Below are positions 46,319-56,063 of a stretch of DNA of 64,000 nucleotides, one piece after another; position 1 is the stretch's first letter, and every line of letters begins with the position of its first letter. Under the pieces are notes generated by a model. That model worked only from the letters and a program-made list of their open reading frames with translations, had not been told where the DNA came from and searched no databases. The position numbers and the translations under genes are program-made. Location of the stretch: NCBI RefSeq assembly GCF_000295935.2, contig NZ_ALWO02000023.1, positions 186,001 to 250,000 of the forward strand, written 5' to 3'. This DNA comes from Indibacter alkaliphilus LW1. GTDB taxonomy: Bacteria; Bacteroidota; Bacteroidia; Cytophagales; Cyclobacteriaceae.

Positions 46319-48802
46319 TTATTTGGTAAGCGCCTTTTCCCTTTGTATTTCCAACATGTCAACGGGAGGAGGAGTATAATCCCCCAAAAGGTGTTGGACA
46401 TAATAATCAGCCATCCTCCAGAAGAAATACTCCGTCATATCACCGAATCCATGTCTTTGTCCAGGCAGAATGATGAAATCAAACCTTTTATTGGCTTTGA
46501 TCAGTGCATTGGCCATTCTGATGGTATTGGCAGGGTGTACATTATTATCGACGTCTCCTGTTACAAGAAGTAACCTGCCTTTCAGGTTTTTCGCCAAATC
46601 AGGATTCTTTTCTATCTGATAGACGAAAGTAGTATCTCCTTTAGGTGTAATTACTTCTTTTACCCCATGATGTTTTTCTGACCACCATCTGTTATAAATA
46701 TTGTTTTCATGATTTCCGGCTGAAGACACTGCTACCTTAAAAAAGTCCGGATAAACCAACATGGCTGCAGTAGACATAAAACCACCTCCGGAGTGACCAT
46801 GAATACCTACTCTTGATTTATCTATAAAGGTATGTCTGTCTGCTAATTGTTCTACAGCAGCTTTTTTATCTGCCAATCCATAGTCTCTTAGGTTTCCATA
46901 ACCGTAATTATGATACCATTTTGATCTGGCCGGGTGACCACCTCTGTTTCCTACAGTGACAACTACAAAGCCCAATTGGGCCAATCGATCAATCCTGTCC
47001 ATTGACCTTCCAAAGGATTTGTTTACAGCCTCCGTTTGTGGCCCTGGGTACACATACTCTATAATGGGATAGAAACGGGTACTGTCAAAGTCAAAAGGCT
47101 TATACATCACCCCATAAAGGTCTGTGATGCCATCATCTGCTTTTACTTTAAATGGTTCCGGAAATTTATATCCTGCTGCAAAAAGAGAGGACAGGTCTGC
47201 TTCCTCCAAGTCCATGATTTTCCTTCCTTGATTATCGTGTAATGCCGAAGCTGGTGTAGTATTTACCCTTGAATAGTTGTTGACAAAGAAACTTGCAGCG
47301 TCATTGATAGCAATCTTATGATCATAATTACCTGGGTTAAGCAGTGTGATGTTTCCACCGTTAAGACTTACTCGATAAAGATGTAGGTAATAAGGATCTT
47401 CCCCTTTTTCTCTGGCATTGGCAGTGAAGTACAGCAGTCGGTTTTTTTCATCCACCCTCTCTATACTTTCGGCATGAAAAGGTCCAGATGTCAACTGCCG
47501 GATCATATTGCCCTGCATGTCATACAAGTAATAGTGGCCCCAACCATCTCTCTCTGACCAATGAATCATCTCTCTTCCGTTGTTGATGATTTCAGGTTTT
47601 TGGATTTCTATGTATGTATTGCTTCTTTCCTCTACAAGCAACTCCTTGCTGCTGTCAGCAATATTCCACCTGTAGACATCTATTTTTTTCAGATCCCTTG
47701 AGGTGATGGAAAAATAAAAGAAGTTGTTATTTCCCAGCCACTTGACAGGTTTAAAATCATCATCGCGATTCCGGGCGGGGATATTGGCAGACCATAAACC
47801 TACACTTTGGTCTTTAAATGTTGCGATGTCCAAATCAGTCATTGACTCAGATTCAAAAGAGTAATGTTTCAATTCTGTCACTGGCTGTACTTTTTCCCCT
47901 GGCATTGCATATTTGTAGGTTTCCAAGGTAGGTCTTGGGTTGCGCACATTGTGAAGGACCCAAAGATCCTTGACCTGTCTGGAATCAGTTCTTGTTAGGA
48001 TAAACTGTTTGGAATCTGGGGACCAAAGCACAGAAGCTCTTTTTCTGTCGTCTTTTTTCTTTTCTTCTTCTACATTATCATCACCTCTACCAGAACTTCC
48101 ATAAGAATAATCCTTTTCACCATCCTCGGTCAGTTGATGCTCTACAATAGTACTGTCCTTTTCATCTTTTACCGCCTTTAGGAAGTTTTCCTTATCCATC
48201 CAAAAAAGATTTTCATTCTTGGAAAACACCACCTTTGAAGAATCTGGAGATATATTTGCCCAAGAAAGTCGTTTTTTATCCTCATCAGGATCTTCAATTT
48301 CTGTAAGGGTCTGATTGTTGAGATTATATCTGAATGAAAATGTCTTTTTCTCTAAGGAATCCTTAGCGCTGCGATTCTTTTCTTTAATTTCCTCCCAGTC
48401 TTTTTTGAGTACTTCTTCTGTACTTTTCACTTTAAACTGGATCACATTTTCATCTTCGACAAATTTGAGATCATTCAAATCCAAATGTTGTCCATCGAAG
48501 GGGTCTTTTACTGCAAGCGTTAATTTTGCAGCAAGAGCATCTTTATCAAAAAGTTCAGTCTTGGACCTGTTGGCAGGATTCACAATGTACCAGCTCTTTC
48601 CATCAGTGGTTTCAAATTCATACCAGAACCTGTCTGAGTTTTTGAGCCAATGAGGCCTAACTTCTGTGGAGAAAATGAGTTTTTTTAACTTTTCCGGAGA
48701 AAACCGGGCTGCCAGCTCGTAATTACCTTGAGATGGATTTTGCTGTGCAAAACCTAAACCCACGACAAAGAATAAGCTCAACCCCAAAATTGCATTTTTC
48801 AT
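46319..48802 (-). CDS. Secreted S9-family (dipeptidyl-peptidase IV-like) serine peptidase
   Basis: An 827-residue exported enzyme (signal peptide to about residue 20). The N-terminal two thirds is a DPP-IV-type propeller with WANISPDSSKVVFSKNENLFW and ASVLWSPDSKQFILTRTDSRQ. The alpha/beta-hydrolase domain has GIHGHSGGGFMS with the nucleophile Ser, VTGDVDNNVHPANT with the Asp and LPGQRHGFG with the His. Cleaves short peptides in the periplasm. Divergent from an S10 peptidase gene, so two exported serine peptidases share the upstream region. Confidence 0.93.
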   Translation of the reverse strand: MKNAILGLSLFFVVGLGFAQQNPSQGNYELAARFSPEKLKKLIFSTEVRPHWLKNSDRFWYEFETTDGKSWYIVNPANRSKTELFDKDALAAKLTLAVKDPFDGQHLDLNDLKFVEDENVIQFKVKSTEEVLKKDWEEIKEKNRSAKDSLEKKTFSFRYNLNNQTLTEIEDPDEDKKRLSWANISPDSSKVVFSKNENLFWMDKENFLKAVKDEKDSTIVEHQLTEDGEKDYSYGSSGRGDDNVEEEKKKDDRKRASVLWSPDSKQFILTRTDSRQVKDLWVLHNVRNPRPTLETYKYAMPGEKVQPVTELKHYSFESESMTDLDIATFKDQSVGLWSANIPARNRDDDFKPVKWLGNNNFFYFSITSRDLKKIDVYRWNIADSSKELLVEERSNTYIEIQKPEIINNGREMIHWSERDGWGHYYLYDMQGNMIRQLTSGPFHAESIERVDEKNRLLYFTANAREKGEDPYYLHLYRVSLNGGNITLLNPGNYDHKIAINDAASFFVNNYSRVNTTPASALHDNQGRKIMDLEEADLSSLFAAGYKFPEPFKVKADDGITDLYGVMYKPFDFDSTRFYPIIEYVYPGPQTEAVNKSFGRSMDRIDRLAQLGFVVVTVGNRGGHPARSKWYHNYGYGNLRDYGLADKKAAVEQLADRHTFIDKSRVGIHGHSGGGFMSTAAMLVYPDFFKVAVSSAGNHENNIYNRWWSEKHHGVKEVITPKGDTTFVYQIEKNPDLAKNLKGRLLLVTGDVDNNVHPANTIRMANALIKANKRFDFIILPGQRHGFGDMTEYFFWRMADYYVQHLLGDYTPPPVDMLEIQREKALTK

Positions 48803-49066
48803 CTATAATTTAATTTTTTAACTATTGAAACTAATTGAATATGTGGATCAGAATAAATCATGTTTTGCAGAGCGATCTAATTTATCCATGGACGGTATCC
48901 TCAAAACAAAATACACCAAGTGACCATCAAATCTAATCGTATCTCTTCAGGGTATCGCTTGCTTTATCTTTTTTCCATTCATCCTAAAAGGAATAGACTC
49001 AAAATAATATTCGGTTGGTTAAGAATCCCATTCTTTATCTTAGTGTATCTCAAAATCATGCTTACT

Positions 49067-50551
49067 ATGAAAAAACAATTATTGACACTAGCCTTAGTGC
49101 TGCTGACCATGAGTTGGTCTGTCGCACAGGAAAAAAGAGAAATTAAAATTGAATCTAGCTCTGTGACCAACGGGGAAGTGACCATTAAGGGCCAACGCGT
49201 TCCTTATAAAGCAACTGCTGGAACCATGCCTGTATGGAATGAATCCGGTGAGCCGATTGCTTCTTTATTTTTCACCTATTATGAAAGAACTGATGTGACG
49301 GATAAGGCTAAAAGGCCTTTGGTTTATTCATTTAATGGAGGTCCAGGTTCTGGTTCTCTGTGGATGCATTTGGCCTATACCGGCCCTTACAAGCTTAATA
49401 TTGATGAAGAAGGGTATCCATTACAGCCTTATGGGGTGAGCAAAAATCCGCACTCTATATTGGATGTAGCAGATATTGTTTACATTGACCCTGTCAATAC
49501 CGGATATTCCAGAATAGTAGATAAAGAAACACCAAGATCCACATTTTTTGGTATCAATGCTGACATCAAATATTTGTCTGATTGGGTCAAAACCTTCACT
49601 ACCAGACAGAACAGATGGCAATCTCCAAAATATCTTATCGGAGAAAGTTATGGTACAACCAGAGTAGCTGGAATGGCTCATGAATTGCAAAATTCACACT
49701 GGATGTATCTGAATGGTGTGATTCTGGTTTCACCGACCGGAATGGGATTGGATAGGAGTGGACCAGTCATGAAGGCCAATTATCTTCCGTATTACGCAGC
49801 TACTTCCTGGTATCATGAGGTACTGCCTTCTGATCTTCAGGCAAAAGATCTTGATGAAATTCTTCCTGAAGTTGAGGCTTATACCCTTGATGTATTGATC
49901 CCTGCCCTTTCAAAAGGAGGCATGCTGGATCCGGAAGAAAGGAAGCAAATTGCCAAGAAAATGGCTTATTATACTGGACTTAGCGAAAAAGTAATCCTAG
50001 AACATGCCTTGGCAGTACCTACCAGCTATTATTGGAAGGAACTTATGAGAGATAAAGGCCTGACAGTAGGAAGGCTTGACAGTAGATACAGGGGGATAGA
50101 CCAGACTGATGCCGGTGAAAGGTACGATTATGATCCTGCACTGACTGCTTGGAACCATGCTTTTTCACCAGCGATGAATTATTATGCGAAAAATGTATTA
50201 AAATTCGATACTGATTTGACCTATAATCTTTTTGGTCCGGTTCATCCTTGGGATAGAAGCAATGAAAACACAGGAAATCAATTGGCACAGGCCATGCTTC
50301 AAAATCCATACATGCATGTAATGACCCAATCAGGATATTATGATGGCGGTACAGATTACTTCAATGCAAAATACAACATGTGGCAAATGGATCCTTCCGG
50401 AAAAATGCAGGATAGATTACACTTCAGAGGATATAGATCCGGTCACATGATGTACCTTCGTGCTGAAGATTTGGCGACTTCGAATGAAGATATCAGAGAA
50501 TTTATCAAAAACTCTCTTCCAGCGGAAGGGGTTCCTGCTAAATATTGGTAA
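49067..50551 (+). CDS. Secreted S10-family serine carboxypeptidase-like protein
   Basis: Started at ATG 49067, which gives a clean signal peptide (MKKQLLTLALVLLTMSWSVAQ) and 494 residues; the frame is open further upstream but that part is uncharged spacer. The oxyanion loop YSFNGGPGSGSLWMHL, the nucleophile Ser194 in IGESYGTTR, Asp in YDGGTDYF and His in RSGHMMYL match serine carboxypeptidases. S10 members cut C-terminal residues at acid pH; bacterial ones are less studied. Divergent from the S9 peptidase. Confidence 0.92.
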   Translation: MKKQLLTLALVLLTMSWSVAQEKREIKIESSSVTNGEVTIKGQRVPYKATAGTMPVWNESGEPIASLFFTYYERTDVTDKAKRPLVYSFNGGPGSGSLWMHLAYTGPYKLNIDEEGYPLQPYGVSKNPHSILDVADIVYIDPVNTGYSRIVDKETPRSTFFGINADIKYLSDWVKTFTTRQNRWQSPKYLIGESYGTTRVAGMAHELQNSHWMYLNGVILVSPTGMGLDRSGPVMKANYLPYYAATSWYHEVLPSDLQAKDLDEILPEVEAYTLDVLIPALSKGGMLDPEERKQIAKKMAYYTGLSEKVILEHALAVPTSYYWKELMRDKGLTVGRLDSRYRGIDQTDAGERYDYDPALTAWNHAFSPAMNYYAKNVLKFDTDLTYNLFGPVHPWDRSNENTGNQLAQAMLQNPYMHVMTQSGYYDGGTDYFNAKYNMWQMDPSGKMQDRLHFRGYRSGHMMYLRAEDLATSNEDIREFIKNSLPAEGVPAKYW

Positions 50552-50579
50552 AATTTTTTTTCTATAAAAGTTTAAGCTT

Positions 50580-50607
50580 GGGCTGGTCTTCAAAGATCAG
50601 CCCTTTT
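50580..50607. terminator. Terminator between the S10 peptidase and the convergent GluQ-RS-like gene
   Basis: Stem GGGCTGGTCTT/AGATCAGCCC with a short loop and TTTT; convergent genes on both sides. Confidence 0.85.
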
Positions 50608-50622
50608 CATTTTATTTATTAG

Positions 50623-51501
50623 CTATTTCAAAAGGATGTCAAAATCTCCCAATTTAGAAAAGCTCCCTTTTAAACCCAGAATTTGGGACAAAAGCTGAAA
50701 AATTGCAGATTTGCTTTTACCCTCCCTGCGTAAAAACTGAATTGAGGTACTTCCGGAAGATTTTGATAGTTTTTGGTCATTTTCATCTTTGACAATGGGG
50801 TGATGCAGGAAAACATTCTCAGAAAAATCATTTGCTTCCAGATGCTTAGAAAGAAATACCTGTGCCAGACTTGATCCATACAGATCTCTACCTCTGACAA
50901 TAAGGTTCACCCCAAAATAAATGTCATCTACCAAAGAAGATAGTTGGTAAGCCGGTAATCCATCTTTTTTTCGAACAACAAAATCCGTCAGAATACCGGG
51001 CAATTTTCCAGAGACAATTTTTCCCGAATGATCCTTCAAATGAAATTGTGTAGTAGGCTCTGTACGAATTCTCCAAGAGCTATCTTTTTTGTCAAAGGGA
51101 AGCTTCCTGTTTCTACAAAACCCTGTATAAAATCCCCTAGAGTTCATTTTAAGGATTTTGTTACGGCTACAATCACAGGAAAACAGCAGGTTTTTATCTT
51201 TTAGTTCTATCAGTGCTTCCTGATATTTCGGTAACCTGATTGATTGGGAATATTCAGTTTGAAATTCTTTAAGGTTTTTTGGTCCAAGGTCATAAGGGAT
51301 TTCCAGGAAATCCAAGGTTTCAAAAATATCCTTGACGAACTTCTTTTTGGTTCTCTCCCTATCCATGTCATCAATCCTGAGCAGTACTTTAGCGCCTTCT
51401 TTTTTGGCAAGATGGTGAGTCAACACAAAAGAATAAATATTGCCTAAATGTAAATATCCACTTGGGGTAGGAGCGAATCGGGTGATTTTTTCAGAGCTCA
51501 T
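50623..51501 (-). CDS. gluQ: Glutamyl-Q tRNA(Asp) synthetase-like (truncated GluRS paralogue)
   Basis: A 292-residue class I synthetase without anticodon-binding domain. The HIGH-type motif is APTPSGYLHLGN, the KMSKS-type motif DQKLSKSSGST, and a zinc-type CxC...YxGFC cluster (FSCDC, GFYTGFC) is present, as in GluQ-RS. The known enzyme adds glutamate to the cyclopentene of queuosine-34 in tRNA(Asp). queA in the same window makes the precursor base. A regular GluRS would be about 200 residues longer. The next gene is divergent. Confidence 0.85.
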   Translation of the reverse strand: MSSEKITRFAPTPSGYLHLGNIYSFVLTHHLAKKEGAKVLLRIDDMDRERTKKKFVKDIFETLDFLEIPYDLGPKNLKEFQTEYSQSIRLPKYQEALIELKDKNLLFSCDCSRNKILKMNSRGFYTGFCRNRKLPFDKKDSSWRIRTEPTTQFHLKDHSGKIVSGKLPGILTDFVVRKKDGLPAYQLSSLVDDIYFGVNLIVRGRDLYGSSLAQVFLSKHLEANDFSENVFLHHPIVKDENDQKLSKSSGSTSIQFLRREGKSKSAIFQLLSQILGLKGSFSKLGDFDILLK

Positions 51502-51649
51502 TATGGAAATGTTAGTGAATTTAAAATGGTGATTTTAATTTAGTTCATTCCTAAAGCTTGTCAATATTATTCCCGTTTTTTTGTGGATCATCCTTAATAT
51601 ATTTTAACCAAGTAAATTTTTTCTGTTTCAAGCTTGTTGATATTTTTGA

Positions 51650-52456
51650 ATGTTGAAAGGAACAATCCAAATATTGATCACCCTAGGACTTCTAAGCCTG
51701 AAGTTTTCTGTAAATGCTCAGGTGGTTACAGGAAATGTTGTAGAAGGAATGGACCGCAATTTCCTGGATAAGGTTTGGGTAATCAATCTGCAAAATCAGG
51801 ACAGTAGCATGACCAACGAGCGGGGCTACTTCAGGGTTAAAGGTAAAGAAGGAGACAGCCTTTTAATTCGAAGAGATTATTATATACCAAAGAAACTTAT
51901 TGTTGGTAAAGACACGCATATTTTTACGGATATCTATCTGGATGCGCGTACGCTTCCTATGTTTGATTTATATGGGGAGCGCATGGTGATTCCTTTTAAA
52001 GCCGGAAATCAATCTACCATGCGTTCTTTAGGTGACCGGCCTACCGGGCCTGGTAAAGTCTATGCAGGTCTAAGTAACAATGAGAATCTTCAACCAGGGC
52101 TTACCTTAGACGGTCCAATCTCGTATTTTATGAAAAGTGAAAGGCAGAAAAGACAGTATGCCAGAAAACTTGCCATCTTGGCAAGGCAAAAAGATTACCT
52201 TGAACTGATACAATCTGACTCCGTCATGCAAGCTCTTAAACTAGAGTATAACCTGACCGATAGAGACATGGATGACCTCATTATCGAGTTCAATATAGCA
52301 AATCTGGATCATCAGTTTTTGGACATGGATTGGGAAAGGGTGGAACAATTGCTAACCAATTTTTTGGATCAAAGAACAAGAAACCGAAGGGAAGATTTAC
52401 CGGAGTTGAACCGAAGAAACCCCATTGACAACAGAAGTAGAAGATTTCAGGATTAA
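51650..52456 (+). CDS. Hypothetical exported protein with carboxypeptidase-regulatory-like domain
   Basis: A 268-residue protein with signal peptide (residues 1-23). Residues 25-95 look like a carboxypeptidase-D regulatory-like beta domain (VVTGNVVEGMDRNFLDKVWV, TNERGYFRVKGKEGDSLLI). The second half is helical and rich in Arg/Gln/Asp (KSERQKRQYARKLAILARQKDYLELI). No catalytic motif. Such proteins are common in Bacteroidota with unknown roles. It is convergent to the DUF4442 gene with a 4-nt overlap. Confidence 0.7.
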   Translation: MLKGTIQILITLGLLSLKFSVNAQVVTGNVVEGMDRNFLDKVWVINLQNQDSSMTNERGYFRVKGKEGDSLLIRRDYYIPKKLIVGKDTHIFTDIYLDARTLPMFDLYGERMVIPFKAGNQSTMRSLGDRPTGPGKVYAGLSNNENLQPGLTLDGPISYFMKSERQKRQYARKLAILARQKDYLELIQSDSVMQALKLEYNLTDRDMDDLIIEFNIANLDHQFLDMDWERVEQLLTNFLDQRTRNRREDLPELNRRNPIDNRSRRFQD

Positions 52457-52932
52457 CTTTTCTTTTTAAAAGACCAAGTAACAAAAAACTTGGCCACTAC
52501 CTCGCCTTTAGGGTTAGTACCTGTAGATACCATTGTCAATTGGTCTGTATTTCCCACCTCAAGTTGGGCAATTTTCTGATTCAACTCTTCCCCTTGATTG
52601 CAGGTGAAAGCAATTTTCTGATTGGCTTTCTTAAAATATTCAGCTTTGAAATCAACCACCAACATACTGAATTGACCTTTTCCTGCCATTGCCAACTGGC
52701 AAAGAGCTCCAGTGCTCAATTCAGCAGCTCCAGCCATAGCTGCAAAGTAAATGGAATTGAATGGATTTTGGCTTCTCCAGAAAAAAGGAATACTTACAGT
52801 ACACTCAGCCAAGGTTAAGGATTTGATTCTCAGTCTCCAGAAAATCGCTGAGGGTAATTTGAAAAACATAGCCCACCAGAAAATAAATGGATTTGTCATT
52901 CGCTTCAGATAAGTTTTGGCTTCTTGGTTCAT
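52453..52932 (-). CDS. DUF4442 hotdog-fold protein (PaaI-thioesterase-like)
   Basis: A 159-residue protein with the hotdog pattern of DUF4442: N-terminal helix NPFIFWWAMFFKLPSAIFWRLRI, then FWRSQNPFNSIYFAAMAGAAELSTG, where the NPFNSIYFAA loop and central helix resemble acyl-CoA thioesterases. Possible thioesterase; activity not shown by clear catalytic residues. No signal peptide. Confidence 0.75.
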   Translation of the reverse strand: MNQEAKTYLKRMTNPFIFWWAMFFKLPSAIFWRLRIKSLTLAECTVSIPFFWRSQNPFNSIYFAAMAGAAELSTGALCQLAMAGKGQFSMLVVDFKAEYFKKANQKIAFTCNQGEELNQKIAQLEVGNTDQLTMVSTGTNPKGEVVAKFFVTWSFKKKS

Positions 52933-53031
52933 GGAGTCTTCAATTTTGAGTTTTTCAAATTACTTAAAAAATGAAAAGCATTATTTGAAATGGCATCTTT
53001 TTTGGACAATTTCACAAAAAATATTACCAAT

Positions 53032-53838
53032 ATGCTGAAGAAAGTAGTTTTATTGTTTGTGCTGGGACTTTTTATTTATTCCTGTGCAAGAGTACCCTTG
53101 ACCGGCCGAAATCAATTATCCCTTGTCAGTAATGAAGAGCTTCTACCGCTTGCTTATGAGCAATATGAGCAAGTAATGGCTGAAAGCAATGTAGTGACCA
53201 ATACTTCTGATGGGCAAATGGTTCTTAGGGTAGGCCGAAGAATTGCAGACGCAGTAGAGGCATACATGAAAGAACAGGGATATGAAAAGGAACTTCAGGG
53301 TTTTGCCTGGGAATTCAACTTGATTCAGGAAGATATAGTTAATGCTTGGTGTATGCCAGGAGGAAAAGTAGCTTTCTATACGGGGATCATTCCAATTTGC
53401 CAAAATGAAACAGGCGTAGCAGTGGTGATGGGGCACGAGGTAGCCCATGCCATTGCCAATCATGGTAGAGAAAGAATGTCCAACGGACTCATGCTTAACG
53501 GACTTCTTGGAGGTGTCCAAGTCGCTATGGGTCAAAACCCTACATTAACACAAAACTTGTTTCTTCAGGCTTTTGGAATCGGGGGACAACTGGGCATGCT
53601 AAAATTTTCAAGAAAGCATGAATTGGAAGCCGATCAATTAGGTTTGAATTTTATGGCTTTGGCTGGATATGATCCAAGAGAGGCTCCGGAATTCTGGACT
53701 AGGATGAGTGAAGGTAGTTCTGGTGGAGCCCCACCGGAATTTCTATCCACACACCCAGGCCCAAACAGAAGGATTGAACAATTGAACAATCAAATGCCAA
53801 CAGCCTTGGAATATTACGAAAGAAGTAGAAATAGATAA
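53032..53838 (+). CDS. M48-family metalloprotease lipoprotein (LoiP/YcaL-like)
   Basis: Started at ATG 53032 so that the protein opens with a lipoprotein signal (LFIYSC, Cys18); a start at 52990 would bury it behind 14 residues. The 268-residue product has the zincin motif HEVAH (135-139) and a downstream ELEADQLG glutamate ligand, in the order of M48 proteases. Such lipoproteins help with outer-membrane quality control. A Gly-rich stretch around 155-175 separates the two. Followed by a strong terminator. Confidence 0.9.
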   Translation: MLKKVVLLFVLGLFIYSCARVPLTGRNQLSLVSNEELLPLAYEQYEQVMAESNVVTNTSDGQMVLRVGRRIADAVEAYMKEQGYEKELQGFAWEFNLIQEDIVNAWCMPGGKVAFYTGIIPICQNETGVAVVMGHEVAHAIANHGRERMSNGLMLNGLLGGVQVAMGQNPTLTQNLFLQAFGIGGQLGMLKFSRKHELEADQLGLNFMALAGYDPREAPEFWTRMSEGSSGGAPPEFLSTHPGPNRRIEQLNNQMPTALEYYERSRNR

Positions 53839-53867
53839 AAAAAAGCAGCTCTCCAGCTGCTTTTTTT
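53837..53867 (+). terminator. Intrinsic terminator of the M48 protease gene
   Basis: Stem AAAAGCAGCT/AGCTGCTTTT with CTCC loop and a long T-run, starting at the stop codon. Confidence 0.9.
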
Positions 53868-53883
53868 ATGCTTTAGATTAAAT

Positions 53884-54690
53884 CTACCTTTGATTGAAAG
53901 CTCTTAATTTGACTTGCGTGAACTTTCTTTTGGTATCCAGTGGAAAATCACCTTTCATCATCCAATCATAATATCCGGGCTCTTCTTTAAGTACTTGTGT
54001 GATGGGCTTTCCTTTATGCTTTCCAAAATTAAAGCATTCTATTCCATCTTCATTAAAGATAAACCTTCCGGCTAAATCCACCATTTTTTCATTTAAGATG
54101 GAGTGGATTTTTTTCATATCATTTTCGAAAATCCCCAATTTATTGCCTTGGAGATCCTCCGCTTCTTTTCCTTGGTAGCGTTTGATCTGTGCTTCAAAAA
54201 CCTCAAAGGAAGCAATGGTATCTGCTTCGGCGCTATGGGCGTTTTCAAGGGATTTACCACAGTAAAATTTATACGCAGCAGTGAGATTCCTTTTTTCCAT
54301 CATATGGAAGATTTTCTGAGAATCCAGAATATTTCTTTTTTCAATATCGAAATCAATTCCTGCTCTGAGAAACTCCTCAACCAATAAAGGAATATCAAAT
54401 TTCAATACATTGAAGCCTGAAAGGTCCGCTCCTGCTAAAAATTGATGAAGATCTCTGGCCAAATCCTTGAAAGTAGGAGCATCTTTGACATCTTCATCAT
54501 AAATTCCGTGAATAAGGGATACCTCTTTTGGAATTGGAATAGTAGGGTTTACCAGGTGCGTTTTTATTTCCTTTGTCCCATCAGGATATAACTTGAGGAT
54601 TGAAACTTCCACTATTCTATCAGTGGAAATGTTTGTCCCTGTTGATTCCAGATCAAAAAATGCAATGGGAGTTCTTAAGTTTAAGTTCAT
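53884..54690 (-). CDS. DEDD-type 3'-5' exonuclease (DnaQ-like) with C-terminal DUF3820-like segment
   Basis: A 268-residue protein. ExoI is FFDLEST (Asp13, Glu15), ExoII FNVLKFDIP and ExoIII HSAEADT, so the DEDDh active site is complete. The C-terminal part contains FNFGKHKGKPI...GYYDWMMKGDFP, as in DUF3820-type tails that often follow exonucleases. Its start codon shares one nucleotide with the upstream stop (TAATG), so it is translated together with the Mpl-type ligase gene although the roles differ. Confidence 0.9.
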   Translation of the reverse strand: MNLNLRTPIAFFDLESTGTNISTDRIVEVSILKLYPDGTKEIKTHLVNPTIPIPKEVSLIHGIYDEDVKDAPTFKDLARDLHQFLAGADLSGFNVLKFDIPLLVEEFLRAGIDFDIEKRNILDSQKIFHMMEKRNLTAAYKFYCGKSLENAHSAEADTIASFEVFEAQIKRYQGKEAEDLQGNKLGIFENDMKKIHSILNEKMVDLAGRFIFNEDGIECFNFGKHKGKPITQVLKEEPGYYDWMMKGDFPLDTKRKFTQVKLRAFNQR

Positions 54691-56063
54691 TAGTGAGTTT
54701 TTTGATTGATTTTAATTTTTAAAATATTCAGGTCCATATCGTCATAATTTCCCGAACTCATCAGTAAAAGATTTGTATGCTGATAATCTTGAGCTTCAAG
54801 AAAATTTTTCAATTGAGAAATATCTGTAAATACCTTCAGATCATTTCTTTGGAATGCATTGCGCAGTGTTGCCTCATCCATGAGTTCCAGCTTTTTCAAA
54901 GATACAGCTTTTGGATTCAAATAGACAATTGCAATATCTGCAGCATCAAAAGTATGGGCATAATTATCCACGAAATCCTTATTTAAAGAACTGTAAGTAT
55001 GCAATTCCTGAACTGCTATTAACCTTCTTTCAGGAAATTGTTTCTTCACAGCTTCTGCTGTGGCTTTTAGTTTGGAAGGTGCATGAGCAAAGTCTCTAAA
55101 AAGAATGCTATAGTCAGATTGGGCAAGTATCTCTTGCCTTTTAGCTGCTCCTTTAAACTCCTGTATGGCTTCGTAAAACTGACTCTTGCTCAGCCCCAAT
55201 TCCAAACAGACATGAAGTGCACCTTGAAGGTTTTGGAGGTTATGTTCGCCAAAAATATGAATCGGAATTTCTAAAGTCTCGTGTACCAGATAGGTTTTGC
55301 CCTCACGGATTACATGGGGGTGGATACCGTATGGGGAAACATTGAAATTTTTACCTGATTGGGATTCCCCAATTTTCCTGACCTCTTCATCCTCCTTACA
55401 GTAAATAAATGATCCTCCTTCAGGAGTCATTTCAACCAGTTTTTCGAATTGTACTCTGTAATTTTCAAAAGTCGGAAAGACATTGAAATGGTCCCAGGCA
55501 ATCCCACTCATCAAAAGAATATGATGGTAATAGTGGAAAAATTTAGGCCGTCTATCCAATGGAGAAGTCAGGTATTCATCACCTTCAATGATGATAATTG
55601 GGGCTTCAGACAAGCCAACCATCAAGTCAAAGCCAGCAATCTGAGCACCTACCAAAAAATCAAAATTCAATTCATGATATTGTAGCACATGGAGAATCAT
55701 TGAGGTAATGGTGGTCTTGCCATGACTACCTGATATCACTACCCTCTTTTTATCCTTGCTCTGCTCGTAAATAAACTCAGGAAAGGAATATATATTCAAT
55801 CCAAGTTCCCTTGCCCTTTGAAGTTCTGGATTGTCAATTCTTGCATGCATTCCCAAAATGATACCATCCAGCTTATCGTGGATTTTTTCCGGAAACCAAC
55901 CTTTTTCTTTCGGAAGAATACCTGCATTTCCAAGTCTGGTTCTCGAAGGTTCATAGATTTCATCATCAGACCCTGTTACTTCAGCGCCTTTTTCCAACAG
56001 GGCCAAAGCCAGATTGTGCATCACAGCACCGCCAATAGCTATAAAATGAAATTTTTTACTCAT
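54690..56063 (-). CDS. mpl: UDP-N-acetylmuramate:L-alanyl-gamma-D-glutamyl-meso-diaminopimelate ligase
   Basis: A 457-residue Mur ligase. The N-terminal domain has FIAIGGAVMHNLALAL and the central ATP loop is GSHGKTT (112-118), followed by GDEYLTSPLDRRPKF with the Mg2+/carbamate region and GEHNLQNLQGA. The C-terminal domain has FRDFAHAPSK. The wording (GDEYDTAFFDKRSKF in enterobacterial Mpl) places it with Mpl rather than MurC. The enzyme reattaches recycled tripeptide to UDP-MurNAc in peptidoglycan recycling. Coupled to the exonuclease gene by a 1-nt overlap. Confidence 0.9.
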   Translation of the reverse strand: MSKKFHFIAIGGAVMHNLALALLEKGAEVTGSDDEIYEPSRTRLGNAGILPKEKGWFPEKIHDKLDGIILGMHARIDNPELQRARELGLNIYSFPEFIYEQSKDKKRVVISGSHGKTTITSMILHVLQYHELNFDFLVGAQIAGFDLMVGLSEAPIIIIEGDEYLTSPLDRRPKFFHYYHHILLMSGIAWDHFNVFPTFENYRVQFEKLVEMTPEGGSFIYCKEDEEVRKIGESQSGKNFNVSPYGIHPHVIREGKTYLVHETLEIPIHIFGEHNLQNLQGALHVCLELGLSKSQFYEAIQEFKGAAKRQEILAQSDYSILFRDFAHAPSKLKATAEAVKKQFPERRLIAVQELHTYSSLNKDFVDNYAHTFDAADIAIVYLNPKAVSLKKLELMDEATLRNAFQRNDLKVFTDISQLKNFLEAQDYQHTNLLLMSSGNYDDMDLNILKIKINQKTH

